In this document: positions 1-5,194 of the stretch, one piece after another | Layout: every line of letters begins with the position of its first letter | Position numbering within the stretch: the stretch's first letter is position 1 | Origin: JBEKJU01 sp050011095 | GTDB taxonomy: Bacteria; Desulfobacterota; Syntrophorhabdia; Syntrophorhabdales; WCHB1-27 | Length of the DNA: 5,194 nt | NCBI GenBank assembly: GCA_050011095.1 | Contig: JBEKJU010000368.1 | Coordinates: 1-5,194, forward strand | Direction: 5' to 3' | Position numbers and translations under genes: made by a program | The notes under the pieces: model-generated | Databases searched by the model: none | Seen by the model: the letters and a program-made list of their open reading frames with translations, nothing else | Told to the model about the DNA's origin: nothing

Positions 1-37
1 GGGAAGATGCGTCCCCACGCTCCTGCTATAAAAACCC

Positions 38-67
38 TTGCCTTTTTCCCTCCTCCTTTTATATAAT
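38..67 (+). promoter_or_regulatory. sigma70-type promoter for the metallopeptidase gene
   Basis: A perfect -10 hexamer TATAAT lies at 62-67. A -35-like TTGCCT (4 of 6 matches to TTGACA) lies at 38-43, with an 18-base spacer. Transcription would begin around 73-76, giving a leader of about 55 bases before the ATG at 131. This also argues against translation starting at the TTG at 38, which would lie upstream of the transcript. The assignment rests on sequence match and position only. Confidence 0.6.
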
Positions 68-130
68 GCGTCCGTGGATCAGTACCGGACCAATCGCACT
101 GCCGGCAATCGACGCGGCAGCGGCGCGACG

Positions 131-853
131 ATGAGCCTTCCCGATCTCGTTACGTGGTGTGCTTCCGATATCCCGTATTGCTATTGTCGCTCCCGCCGCA
201 GGACCCTTTGCATCACCGTCTACCCCGACCTCTCCGTCCTCGTCCGGGCCCCAATGCATGCGAAACCAGAACTGATACGGGAATTCGTCCTCAAGCATGC
301 ACCCTGGATCCTCAAGATGTGGCGAAGGTTAGAGTCGCGCCGGGCATCAATACCACCGCCGCCTCTTTATACAAGCGGTGAGATGCACCCGTATCTGGGT
401 CAAATGTATCCACTGGAGGTGTGTTCCGGAGATAAGGCCTCCGCGACGTTTATCGCCGGCTGCATTCATGTCACGACGAAGGGAGAGCCGACGGCCGAGA
501 ACGTAAGGAGACTCCTCGACCGCTGGTATCGCGCTCAGGCGGAGATCGTTTTCCGCGAACGCCTGGCCGCGTGCCACCTCAGGATGCCAAAGGGCATCCC
601 TCTGCCTCCCCTCCGAATCCGGCCGATGAAAACCCGCTGGGGGAGCTTCTCGCCGCAGGGACGGGTCACCCTGAACCTGTGGCTTGTGACGATGCCCGTC
701 GATTGCCTCGATTACGTGATCCTACACGAGCTGTGTCACTTCAGGATCAGGGGGCACGGTCCGCGCTTCTGGAACCTCCTGGAGCGGTTCCTGCCCGACC
801 ACAGGCAGCGGCGGAAAGAACTGAACGCCCGCGCCGGGTATGTACTAGGGTAG
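131..853 (+). CDS. YgjP/SprT-like (DUF45) zinc metallopeptidase
   Basis: A predicted 240-residue cytoplasmic metallopeptidase of the YgjP-like/DUF45 family (M48-like gluzincin-type HExxH fold). The N-terminal part has the family's typical beta-rich 'SRRRTLCITVYPDLSVLVRAP' type segment (about residues 21-41), followed by a helical 'IREFVLKHAPWI' (49-60). The catalytic region carries MKTRWGSFS (166-174), then HELCH (199-203) with zinc ligands H199 and H203 and catalytic E200. A likely third ligand is H209 in GHGPRFW. Most relatives read RWGSC where this protein has RWGSF, a local substitution. No signal peptide or membrane segment is visible. The ATG at 131 was chosen because it is the first ATG after the promoter and gives the usual family length; no good Shine-Dalgarno precedes it, so the start is uncertain (an in-frame GTG lies at 74). 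The family's substrates are largely unknown. It is sometimes found near restriction-modification genes, but no such neighbours are seen here. Confidence 0.9.
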   Translation: MSLPDLVTWCASDIPYCYCRSRRRTLCITVYPDLSVLVRAPMHAKPELIREFVLKHAPWILKMWRRLESRRASIPPPPLYTSGEMHPYLGQMYPLEVCSGDKASATFIAGCIHVTTKGEPTAENVRRLLDRWYRAQAEIVFRERLAACHLRMPKGIPLPPLRIRPMKTRWGSFSPQGRVTLNLWLVTMPVDCLDYVILHELCHFRIRGHGPRFWNLLERFLPDHRQRRKELNARAGYVLG

Positions 854-893
854 GCGCGCGGCAGCGCCCGTTGTCCGGTAGTCTCATCGGCGC

Positions 894-943
894 TGGCATG
901 GCCCGTTCACCGGCCGGATCTTAACGGTGCCGGATCCATGCCA
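894..943. other. nested imperfect hairpin between convergent genes
   Basis: TGGCATGG (894-901) pairs perfectly with CCATGCCA (936-943). Inside it, CACCG (908-912) pairs with CGGTG (925-929), separated from the outer stem by symmetric 6-base internal loops. It lies in the 172-base gap between the metallopeptidase stop (853) and the methyltransferase stop (1026), where a bidirectional terminator would be expected. There is no T tract on either side, so intrinsic termination is not demonstrated. Confidence 0.35.
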
Positions 944-1025
944 TTCATATCGTTATCTTCCCTTGAGGCAGCCGCGCCGGGAAGCACCCTCGGCAGGAGC
1001 GCGCGCCGGGCTGACTGACTCCAGG

Positions 1026-1795
1026 TCATCTGTTCTTTTCCCCGATCTCAAGGTTTACGTGTATTGGCAAGTCCAGGCGGTCTCCGTTGTTCCTTATCAC
1101 GTCCTCGATCGCATGGTAGAAGACCGAGAGGCTCTCCTCGTCCATCGTCGAGTTGTCCGAGAACGTTCGGAGCAGGTCCACGTACCCCTTTGCGTTATAG
1201 CTCTTCATATGAATGTACTCCCGATGGCTGACGGGCCTGAAGTAGCCGCTGTCCGCCAGTTCCCTCCTTCTCTCATCGATCTTTTCCCTGTGAGCTTCCC
1301 TTATGTCCCGTCTCTTTGACTCGTCCGGGTGATAAAGCCGGTAGATCTCCTGAATCTCACCGAAGATCGGCTCGTCATTTCTTGAGTGGTTGTTCCAGTA
1401 CAAAACGAGATGCCCTTTCTCTTTCAGAAGCCGCGCCGTCTTCGCGTACCTTATATCCTTCTTCACCCAATGAAAGGCAGTCGCCGACACGATACAATCA
1501 TACGGTTCCTCCGCGATGAATTCCTCAAACCTGGTCCCCACGATTCTTACGCCGTCAGCCTCCTGAAACCTTTTTCGAAGAAGCTTACGCAAGGCCGGCC
1601 CGGGCTCGATGGCCGTCACCAGGGGGCGCCACCGTTGATATATATCCCGGGTCGCCTTGCCGTCTCCCGCGCCGATTTCGAGAAGCNCTCCTCATAAACT
1701 TCTTGAGGATACCCGGTGCGGGCTTCCTCATAGAGACCCGCGATGCGATCGAAGGAGGCTGCGCGGATGTCCTCTATATCGTCCTGGTCCTGCAT
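1026..1795 (-). pseudogene. class I SAM-dependent methyltransferase, frameshifted at an ambiguous base
   Basis: A predicted SAM-dependent methyltransferase of the Rossmann-like class I fold (type 11/25-like); the substrate is not recognisable. The frame open from 1026 upward runs into a stop at 1692-1694, just beyond the N at 1687. The minus-strand frame that continues the homology upstream begins at ATG 1793-1795 with MQDQDDIEDIRAASFDRIAG. This is the usual 'F D x x A x x Y x x A R x G Y P' start of the family. Adding one base at the N joins the two into 256 residues. Numbered on that product: LLEIGAGDGK (38-47) is the glycine-rich SAM motif I, AIEPG (62-66) supplies the acidic residue after strand 2 (E64), DCIVSATAFHWV (100-111) is the strand-4 motif, and GHLVLYWN (128-135) is strand 5. 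The start lacks a strong Shine-Dalgarno. The gene is more likely intact, with a sequencing or assembly error at the N, than a true pseudogene; it is entered as broken because that is what the sequence shows. Confidence 0.85.
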
Positions 1796-2177
1796 AGCGG
1801 AAAGGTTACCCGGAGCGCGGGCGATGCAATCAACGCCTGCCTGGCCCGCTCATATGGTTCTGCCGTAACATACGGCATTCAGGTGTACGCCCATGTTCAA
1901 AACCTTGACTGCTCTCAGAGATGAAGCTCATTGCCAGTATTTTACTAGAGAACACCGGAGGGAACAAGAAATTCTTCCTGGTAACGGCAATTCCCGCCGA
2001 ACGCTTTTCTCGTCACACGGCCATCCAATATGCGGAGAATCCCTTTCTCCTGCCGACCAACCCATCCCCAGGACGGACTGGCCTATCCGAAAGGGAAGAC
2101 ATAAATTATCACCACGGGCCGGGCCACGGGATTTGCCCACCGGTCACGGGGCCGGCGAATAAATGATCCTGCTGCAA
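1796..2177. other. non-coding stretch, no supported gene
   Basis: About 380 bases lie between the divergent methyltransferase start and the inverted-repeat element. Short open frames exist on both strands (for example 1921-2166 plus and 1928-2140 minus). They lack a ribosome binding site, overlap each other in several frames and have compositions with no recognisable domain. The stretch should contain the methyltransferase promoter, but I found no well-spaced -35/-10 pair on the minus strand. The only clear structure is the palindrome at 1861-1877. Confidence 0.5.
1861..1877. promoter_or_regulatory. 17-bp palindrome, possible operator upstream of the methyltransferase
   Basis: TGCCGTA, a 3-base centre ACA, then TACGGCA form a perfect inverted repeat with 7-bp arms. 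It lies about 66 bases upstream of the methyltransferase ATG on the minus strand, a position compatible with binding of a dimeric regulator. It could instead fold as a small RNA hairpin. No regulator gene is in the window and no second copy was seen. Confidence 0.3.
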
Positions 2178-2191
2178 GAACGTGTGAAAAA
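2178..2191 (+). repeat. left terminal inverted repeat
   Basis: GAACGTGTGAAAAA is a perfect 14-bp match to the reverse complement of 2367-2380, marking the left boundary of the element. Confidence 0.75.
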
Positions 2192-2290
2192 TTCGCCTTT
2201 TTGTCGTCACCAAGCCTGCCCCGGAGTGTTTCTATCCGGGGGCGAAAGCCGGGGTCCAGGCTGTCCGCAAGTGAGGGAAAATACTGGATG

Positions 2291-2306
2291 TCCCGCCTTC
2301 GCGGGA
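2291..2306. repeat. REP-like hairpin 1 inside the element
   Basis: TCCCGC, loop CTTC, GCGGGA: a 6-bp perfect stem directly following CTGGATG. This matches the general 'CTGGATtCCCGC..GCGGGaatgacg' layout of REP-type repeats. Confidence 0.6.
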
Positions 2307-2326
2307 TTAAGGCCCGCTTCGCTCTA

Positions 2327-2340
2327 CCGGCGTCCGCCGG
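2327..2340. repeat. REP-like hairpin 2 inside the element
   Basis: CCGGC, loop GTCC, GCCGG, immediately followed by AATGACGG (2341-2348). This is the characteristic end of the same repeat type. Together with the hairpin at 2291-2306 it gives a tandem hairpin structure that could also stop or pause transcription or stabilise RNA. Confidence 0.6.
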
Positions 2341-2366
2341 AATGACGGAAAAGGGTCGCCAGTTAT

Positions 2367-2380
2367 TTTTTCACACGTTC
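2367..2380 (-). repeat. right terminal inverted repeat
   Basis: TTTTTCACACGTTC, the exact reverse complement of 2178-2191, marks the right boundary of the element. Confidence 0.75.
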
Positions 2381-2407
2381 CAAGCTGCAGGGAATCCGGA
2401 AGTTGAC

Positions 2408-2414
2408 AAGGAGG
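2408..2414 (+). promoter_or_regulatory. ribosome binding site of the DUF255 gene
   Basis: AAGGAGG, a perfect Shine-Dalgarno core, lies 6 bases before the ATG at 2421. It decides the start: the in-frame TTG at 2403 is upstream of and overlaps this region and would have no such site. Confidence 0.85.
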
Positions 2415-2420
2415 GACGAA

Positions 2421-4544
2421 ATGGAGCATCGGGGTGATTCGGATAAGGGGCATCGGAACAGGCTTCAGTTTGAAAAGAGTCCCTATCTTCTGCAGCACGC
2501 GGGGAATCCGGTGGATTGGTATCCCTGGGGGACGTCCGCCTTTGAGGCGGCGGCCAGGGAAAACAAACCTATCTTCCTGTCCATAGGCTACTCGACCTGC
2601 CACTGGTGTCATGTAATGGAGCGGGAGTCCTTCGAAGACCCACAGGTGGCGGCCATGCTCAACGAAACCTTTATCTGCGTCAAGGTGGACCGGGAAGAAC
2701 GGCCTGATATCGACAACATTTATATGGCGGTATGCCAGGTGGTTACGGGGAGCGGCGGGTGGCCCCTGACCATACTGATGGCGCCGGACAAAACCCCCTT
2801 TTACGCGGCGACCTACATCCCGAAGGAGGGCAGGTACGGTCAGGGAGGCCTCATGGATCTCGTGCCGCAGGTGAGGCAACTCTGGAATACCCGCAGGGCG
2901 GAGGTGCTCGCCGCGGGACAGCAGCACCTGGAGCGGCTCCGCCATTTCATGGAGACGCCGAGGGGAAGCGGTCTGAACGAGGAAACGCTGCGCGAGGCCT
3001 TCAACAACCTCGTCAGCCGCTTCGACGAGCGCCAAGGCGGTTTCGGTGGGGCCCCCAAGTTTCCCACGGCGCACCACCTGAACTTTCTGCTGAGGTATTG
3101 GAAACGGACTCGCGAGCCCCGCGCGCTGACAATGGTAGAACACACCCTCAGGGCGATGCGGCGAGGGGGCATTTACGATCACGTGGGGTTCGGGTTCCAC
3201 CGGTATTCCACGGATCAGGGCTGGCTGGTGCCGCACTTTGAGAAGATGCTCTACGATCAGGCACTGCTCGCACTGGCCTATCTGGAGGCATTTCAGGCGA
3301 CCCGCAACACCGAATACGCGGATACCGCCAGGGAGATTTTCACCTACGTGCTGAGGGACATGACCGGTCCGGAGGGTGGGTTTTACTGCGCGGAAGACGC
3401 GGACAGCGAGGGGGTGGAGGGCAGATTCTACGTCTGGTCGGAGCGGGAAATCCGGAATGTCCTCGATGCCGGGAGCGCGGATTTGGTGATACGGTGCTTT
3501 CACGTCCTTCCGTCCGGAAACTGGGTGGATGCAACAGGGCATGGCGACGCGGGGAGCAACATACTCCACCTGAAAGAGGAGATCGCCGGTCTGGCCGTGG
3601 AGACGGGACGTACGCCGGAGACGCTGCGGCTGGAACTGGAACGGGCGCGGCAACTCCTTTTCGCCTTGCGCGAAAAACGGGTCCATCCCCATAAGGACGA
3701 CAAGGTATTGACCGACCTGAACGGACTCATGATAGCTGCCGTGGCCCGGGGCGCCCAGGTGCTCGGAGAAAAGCGTTATGAAGAGGCGGCCGCGAAGGCA
3801 CTCCTGTTCATAACGGACCGGATGCGCGCGCGAGACGGACGAATTCTGCATCGCTACAGGGATGGAGAGGCCTCAATACCGGCGAATCTGGACGATTACG
3901 CCTTCCTGGTCTGGGGGCTCATCGAGCTTTACGAGGCCACATTCGATACCCGATTCCTCGCCCAGGCCCTTCGGCTCAACCGCGATCAACTGGCGCATTT
4001 CTGGGACGAGGCGGAGGGAGGCTTCTTTTTCACGCCCGATGACGGCGAGGAACTTCTGCTCCGCCAGAAGGATGCCTATGACGGCGCCGTGCCGTCAGGC
4101 AACTCGGCCGCCATGCTCAATCTCCTCAGGCTGGCGCGGATGACCGGTGACGCGGACCTGGAAAACAAGGCGAATCAACTCGGCCGCGCGCTGTCCGGCA
4201 AGGTGGAGCAGTTTCCGGCCGGCTTTACACAACTCCTCTGCGCCTTAAGCTTCGCCCTGGGGCCGTCGCACGAGGTGGTGTTGGCCGGTGTGCCGGAGTC
4301 CGAAGAGCTGCAGGTAATGCTTAAGGCCCTCAGATCCCGTTTCATACCGGAAAAGGTGGTCCTTGTCAGGCGCGAGGGCGAGGAAGGGCCGCCCCTTCCG
4401 GAACTGGCCCCTTTTCTGAGATCGTACCAATCGAGCGAGGGAAAGGCAGCGGCATACGTCTGCTCCAATAACGCCTGCGCCTTGCCCACATCCAGCCCGA
4501 ACCGGATGCTCCAGCTCCTGGGTGAGACCGCCGCCGACGAATGA
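2421..4544 (+). CDS. YyaL/SSP411-type thioredoxin-domain protein (DUF255, COG1331)
   Basis: A 707-residue, full-length member of the family that includes bacterial YyaL and mammalian spermatogenesis-associated protein 20. The N-terminal thioredoxin-like domain (about 12-170) opens with the family signature SPYLLQHAGNPVDWYPWG (20-37). It carries a C60-H-W-C63 redox-type motif within GYSTCHWCHVM, KVDREERPDID (88-98) and a thioredoxin-like proline, P115, in GGWPLTIL. The rest is an alpha/alpha-toroid of the six-hairpin glycosidase type: GGFGGAPKFP (206-215), GGIYDHVGFGFHRYSTD (249-265), PHFEKMLYDQ (271-280), YCAEDADSEG (322-331), DDKVLTDLNGLM (426-437) and PSGNSAA (558-564). The C-terminus ends in the expected AYVCSNNAC (678-686). 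No signal peptide is seen, so it is probably cytoplasmic. The biochemical role of the family is unsettled: the fold suggests either a thiol-redox function or carbohydrate binding or epimerisation. The gene stands alone, with the inverted-repeat element upstream and no co-directional neighbour downstream. Confidence 0.95.
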   Translation: MEHRGDSDKGHRNRLQFEKSPYLLQHAGNPVDWYPWGTSAFEAAARENKPIFLSIGYSTCHWCHVMERESFEDPQVAAMLNETFICVKVDREERPDIDNIYMAVCQVVTGSGGWPLTILMAPDKTPFYAATYIPKEGRYGQGGLMDLVPQVRQLWNTRRAEVLAAGQQHLERLRHFMETPRGSGLNEETLREAFNNLVSRFDERQGGFGGAPKFPTAHHLNFLLRYWKRTREPRALTMVEHTLRAMRRGGIYDHVGFGFHRYSTDQGWLVPHFEKMLYDQALLALAYLEAFQATRNTEYADTAREIFTYVLRDMTGPEGGFYCAEDADSEGVEGRFYVWSEREIRNVLDAGSADLVIRCFHVLPSGNWVDATGHGDAGSNILHLKEEIAGLAVETGRTPETLRLELERARQLLFALREKRVHPHKDDKVLTDLNGLMIAAVARGAQVLGEKRYEEAAAKALLFITDRMRARDGRILHRYRDGEASIPANLDDYAFLVWGLIELYEATFDTRFLAQALRLNRDQLAHFWDEAEGGFFFTPDDGEELLLRQKDAYDGAVPSGNSAAMLNLLRLARMTGDADLENKANQLGRALSGKVEQFPAGFTQLLCALSFALGPSHEVVLAGVPESEELQVMLKALRSRFIPEKVVLVRREGEEGPPLPELAPFLRSYQSSEGKAAAYVCSNNACALPTSSPNRMLQLLGETAADE

Positions 4545-4930
4545 TTAATCTCTCTCCGTGCTGACCTGGTGCAGCCCAGGAGCCTGTCATTCGCTTCGTG
4601 GCCGTTCCCCGCGCCCTGAGGTTGAACGCTTTGCAGTGTCGCTCCTGGGGGCAGGGCCCGGTGAAGAAACGTTGCCATTCAATTACTGCAAGGAGTGTAG
4701 AGATCGACTGGGTCTGACCGCCACCCAGGTTGGACGGGGAGTACTGAGGCTGGCCGGATGGCCGGTCGCTCAATCGACGGCCCCAAGGTATTCATTCATG
4801 GCTGCATTCCCCCTTACTGCTCGTTGGACGGTCAATAACATGTCGAACCTGTCGTTACTTCGTGGCCTGGGCCGCGTTCTATCTCCATAAATAGCGCCTA
4901 CCCCTTCGTCGTTTGCGATCCCGTAACCGA
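4545..4930. other. non-coding stretch downstream of the DUF255 gene
   Basis: About 385 bases without a supported gene. Open frames at 4558-4890 (plus, GTG start) and 4770-5078 (minus) lack Shine-Dalgarno sites and recognisable motifs. The structure I can see is a small stem CCTGG/CCAGG (4566-4580) just after the DUF255 stop. There is also a 9-bp inverted repeat, CCCAGGAGC (4575-4583) with GCTCCTGGG (4641-4649), which would enclose 57 bases. Neither is followed by a T tract. It could be a long 3' region, decayed coding DNA or an unrecognised RNA; I cannot tell which. Confidence 0.45.
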
Positions 4931-4957
4931 GGGACCTGGCGTCAAGCGCCAGGTCCC
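4931..4957. terminator. strong GC-rich hairpin between convergent genes
   Basis: GGGACCTGGCG (4931-4941) and CGCCAGGTCCC (4947-4957) form a perfect 11-bp stem with a 5-base loop. It begins 12 bases past the stop codon of the small minus-strand gene and lies between it and the plus-strand DUF255 gene. On the plus strand a TTTTT run follows at 4967-4971, nine bases after the stem, which is farther than in a standard intrinsic terminator. On the minus strand there is no T tract. Position and strength favour a terminator or mRNA 3'-end stabiliser. Confidence 0.5.
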
Positions 4958-4969
4958 AGTGAAAGGTTT

Positions 4970-5146
4970 TTACTCCTGCCCGAGCTTCTCCAGCTCCGCC
5001 CGCAAGAAGGCGGCATGTTTTGCCGTCGCCAGATTGAATGCCATCTTCCGATTGGACAACGAGGAGCAAAGAGTACACAGCTCGAATCCTGCCACGCGAT
5101 TTGTAGAAAGCGTTTCTTTGCCGCCGGCCTCACATATTTTCGCCAT
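4970..5146 (-). CDS. small cysteine-containing protein of unknown function
   Basis: A 58-residue protein that I do not recognise as a named family. It begins MAKICEAGGKET and carries C5 and a CTLC pair (C24, C27) in FELCTLC. The second half is helical and charged and ends AFLRAELEKLGQE. Three cysteines with a CxxC suggest a small metal-binding or zinc-ribbon-like fold, but a fourth clear cysteine ligand is missing, so this is inference. The start at 5146 is well supported: AAGGGGGTGA lies just upstream with correct spacing. The upstream in-frame codons back to the window edge are probably untranslated leader. The gene is convergent with the DUF255 gene and is followed by the 4931-4957 hairpin. 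The N-terminal MAKIC resembles the start of ribosomal protein L28, but the rest does not. Confidence 0.65.
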   Translation of the reverse strand: MAKICEAGGKETLSTNRVAGFELCTLCSSLSNRKMAFNLATAKHAAFLRAELEKLGQE

Positions 5147-5151
5147 TTTTC

Positions 5152-5161
5152 TCACCCCCTT
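5152..5161 (-). promoter_or_regulatory. ribosome binding site of the small cysteine protein
   Basis: Read on the minus strand, AAGGGGGTGA matches the full anti-16S complement AAGGAGGTGA at 9 of 10 positions and sits 5 bases before the ATG at 5146. This fixes the start and is the best evidence that this short frame is a real gene. Confidence 0.7.
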
Positions 5162-5170
5162 CTTTTGCAC

Positions 5171-5176
5171 TTTATA
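5171..5176 (-). promoter_or_regulatory. possible -10 element for the small gene
   Basis: On the minus strand TATAAA lies in an AT-rich stretch about 25 bases before the ATG. A -35 element at normal spacing would fall beyond the window edge, so it cannot be checked here. Confidence 0.25.
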
Positions 5177-5194
5177 TCTGTCTTCATATAACAA

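Larger units (their letters stand above)
2178..2380. repeat. 203-bp MITE-like element with 14-bp perfect terminal inverted repeats
   Basis: GAACGTGTGAAAAA at 2178-2191 is exactly the reverse complement of TTTTTCACACGTTC at 2367-2380. The symmetry continues inward imperfectly: TCGCC, a T run and CGTCA on the left (2192-2209) mirror TGACGG, an A run and GGCGA on the right (2343-2366). The interior carries several GC-rich hairpins, including those at 2291-2306 and 2327-2340. Its right half has the composition of the widespread bacterial repeats whose spurious translation reads 'PAFAGMT' or 'PASAGMT'; this is visible in two plus frames here. CAA directly flanks both ends (2175-2177 and 2381-2383), a possible 3-bp target duplication, and the symmetry may extend to CCTGC/GCAGG (2168 and 2391). 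No transposase is encoded, so any mobility would have to be supplied in trans. It ends 40 bases before the DUF255 start codon and may lie in that gene's leader. Confidence 0.7.

Noticed and set aside
7..73. 8-bp direct repeat ATGCGTCC at 7-14 and 66-73
   Set aside because: Short, only two copies and no associated structure; likely coincidence.
38..130. N-terminal extension of the metallopeptidase from TTG at 38
   Set aside because: It overlaps the -35/-10 promoter elements and the extra 31 residues do not resemble the family's N-terminus.
1921..2166. 81-codon plus-strand frame beginning MKLIASILLEN
   Set aside because: No Shine-Dalgarno, no recognisable motif, overlapping open frames in other phases, and the C-terminal half looks like random GC-rich translation.
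2163..2345. 60-codon frame with 'CPAFAGL' near its C-terminus
   Set aside because: This is translation of the REP-type repeat, a known source of false small proteins.
2403..2408. TTGACA, a perfect -35 hexamer
   Set aside because: It directly abuts the Shine-Dalgarno of the DUF255 gene, so any start site would fall inside the coding sequence, and no matching -10 follows at proper spacing.
2307..3851. 514-codon open frame on the minus strand opposite the DUF255 gene
   Set aside because: It is antisense to an unmistakable conserved gene, its composition is rich in P, R, G and H as expected for a GC-rich shadow frame, and it has no recognisable domain.
4558..4890. 110-codon plus-strand frame from GTG containing YCKEC
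   Set aside because: No ribosome binding site and no family resemblance beyond one CxxC-like pair; probably chance.
4770..5078. 102-codon minus-strand frame overlapping the small cysteine gene
   Set aside because: It runs in another frame over a better supported gene and through the 4931-4957 hairpin, with no Shine-Dalgarno.

Overview
This 5.2 kb window looks like a piece of a GC-rich bacterial chromosome, probably from an environmental or draft (possibly metagenome-assembled) genome. It contains one ambiguous base (N at 1687), and that base sits exactly on a frameshift. The Shine-Dalgarno sites and the compact bacterial gene families fit Bacteria. Nothing here fixes the phylum. A degenerate repeat of the type whose spurious translation reads 'PAFAGMT/PASAGMT' fits proteobacterial or related lineages, but this is only suggestive.

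Layout. (1) 1-853, plus strand: a sigma70-type promoter at 38-67 drives a YgjP/SprT-like (DUF45) zinc metallopeptidase at 131-853. (2) 854-1025: a short convergent intergenic region with a nested imperfect hairpin. (3) 1026-1795, minus strand: a class I SAM-dependent methyltransferase. It appears broken by one missing base at the N; restoring one base gives a continuous protein of 256 residues. (4) 1796-2420: about 600 bases without a convincing gene. This stretch holds a 17-bp palindrome (1861-1877) and a 203-bp element (2178-2380) bounded by perfect 14-bp inverted repeats and filled with REP-like hairpins. (5) 2421-4544, plus strand: a full-length, 707-residue YyaL/SSP411-type protein (DUF255, thioredoxin-like domain plus alpha/alpha-toroid domain) with a strong ribosome binding site. 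(6) 4545-4969: non-coding as far as I can see, ending in a strong GC-rich hairpin at 4931-4957. (7) 4970-5146, minus strand: a small 58-residue cysteine-containing protein of unknown function with a near-perfect Shine-Dalgarno site.

The genes do not form one operon. They alternate in strand (+, -, +, -) and are separated by non-coding stretches, so each is probably transcribed on its own, and nothing indicates a shared pathway. I see no convincing new multi-gene system, CRISPR array, transposase, tRNA or rRNA. The items most worth a second look are the inverted-repeat element upstream of the DUF255 gene, the N-associated frameshift in the methyltransferase, and the small cysteine protein.
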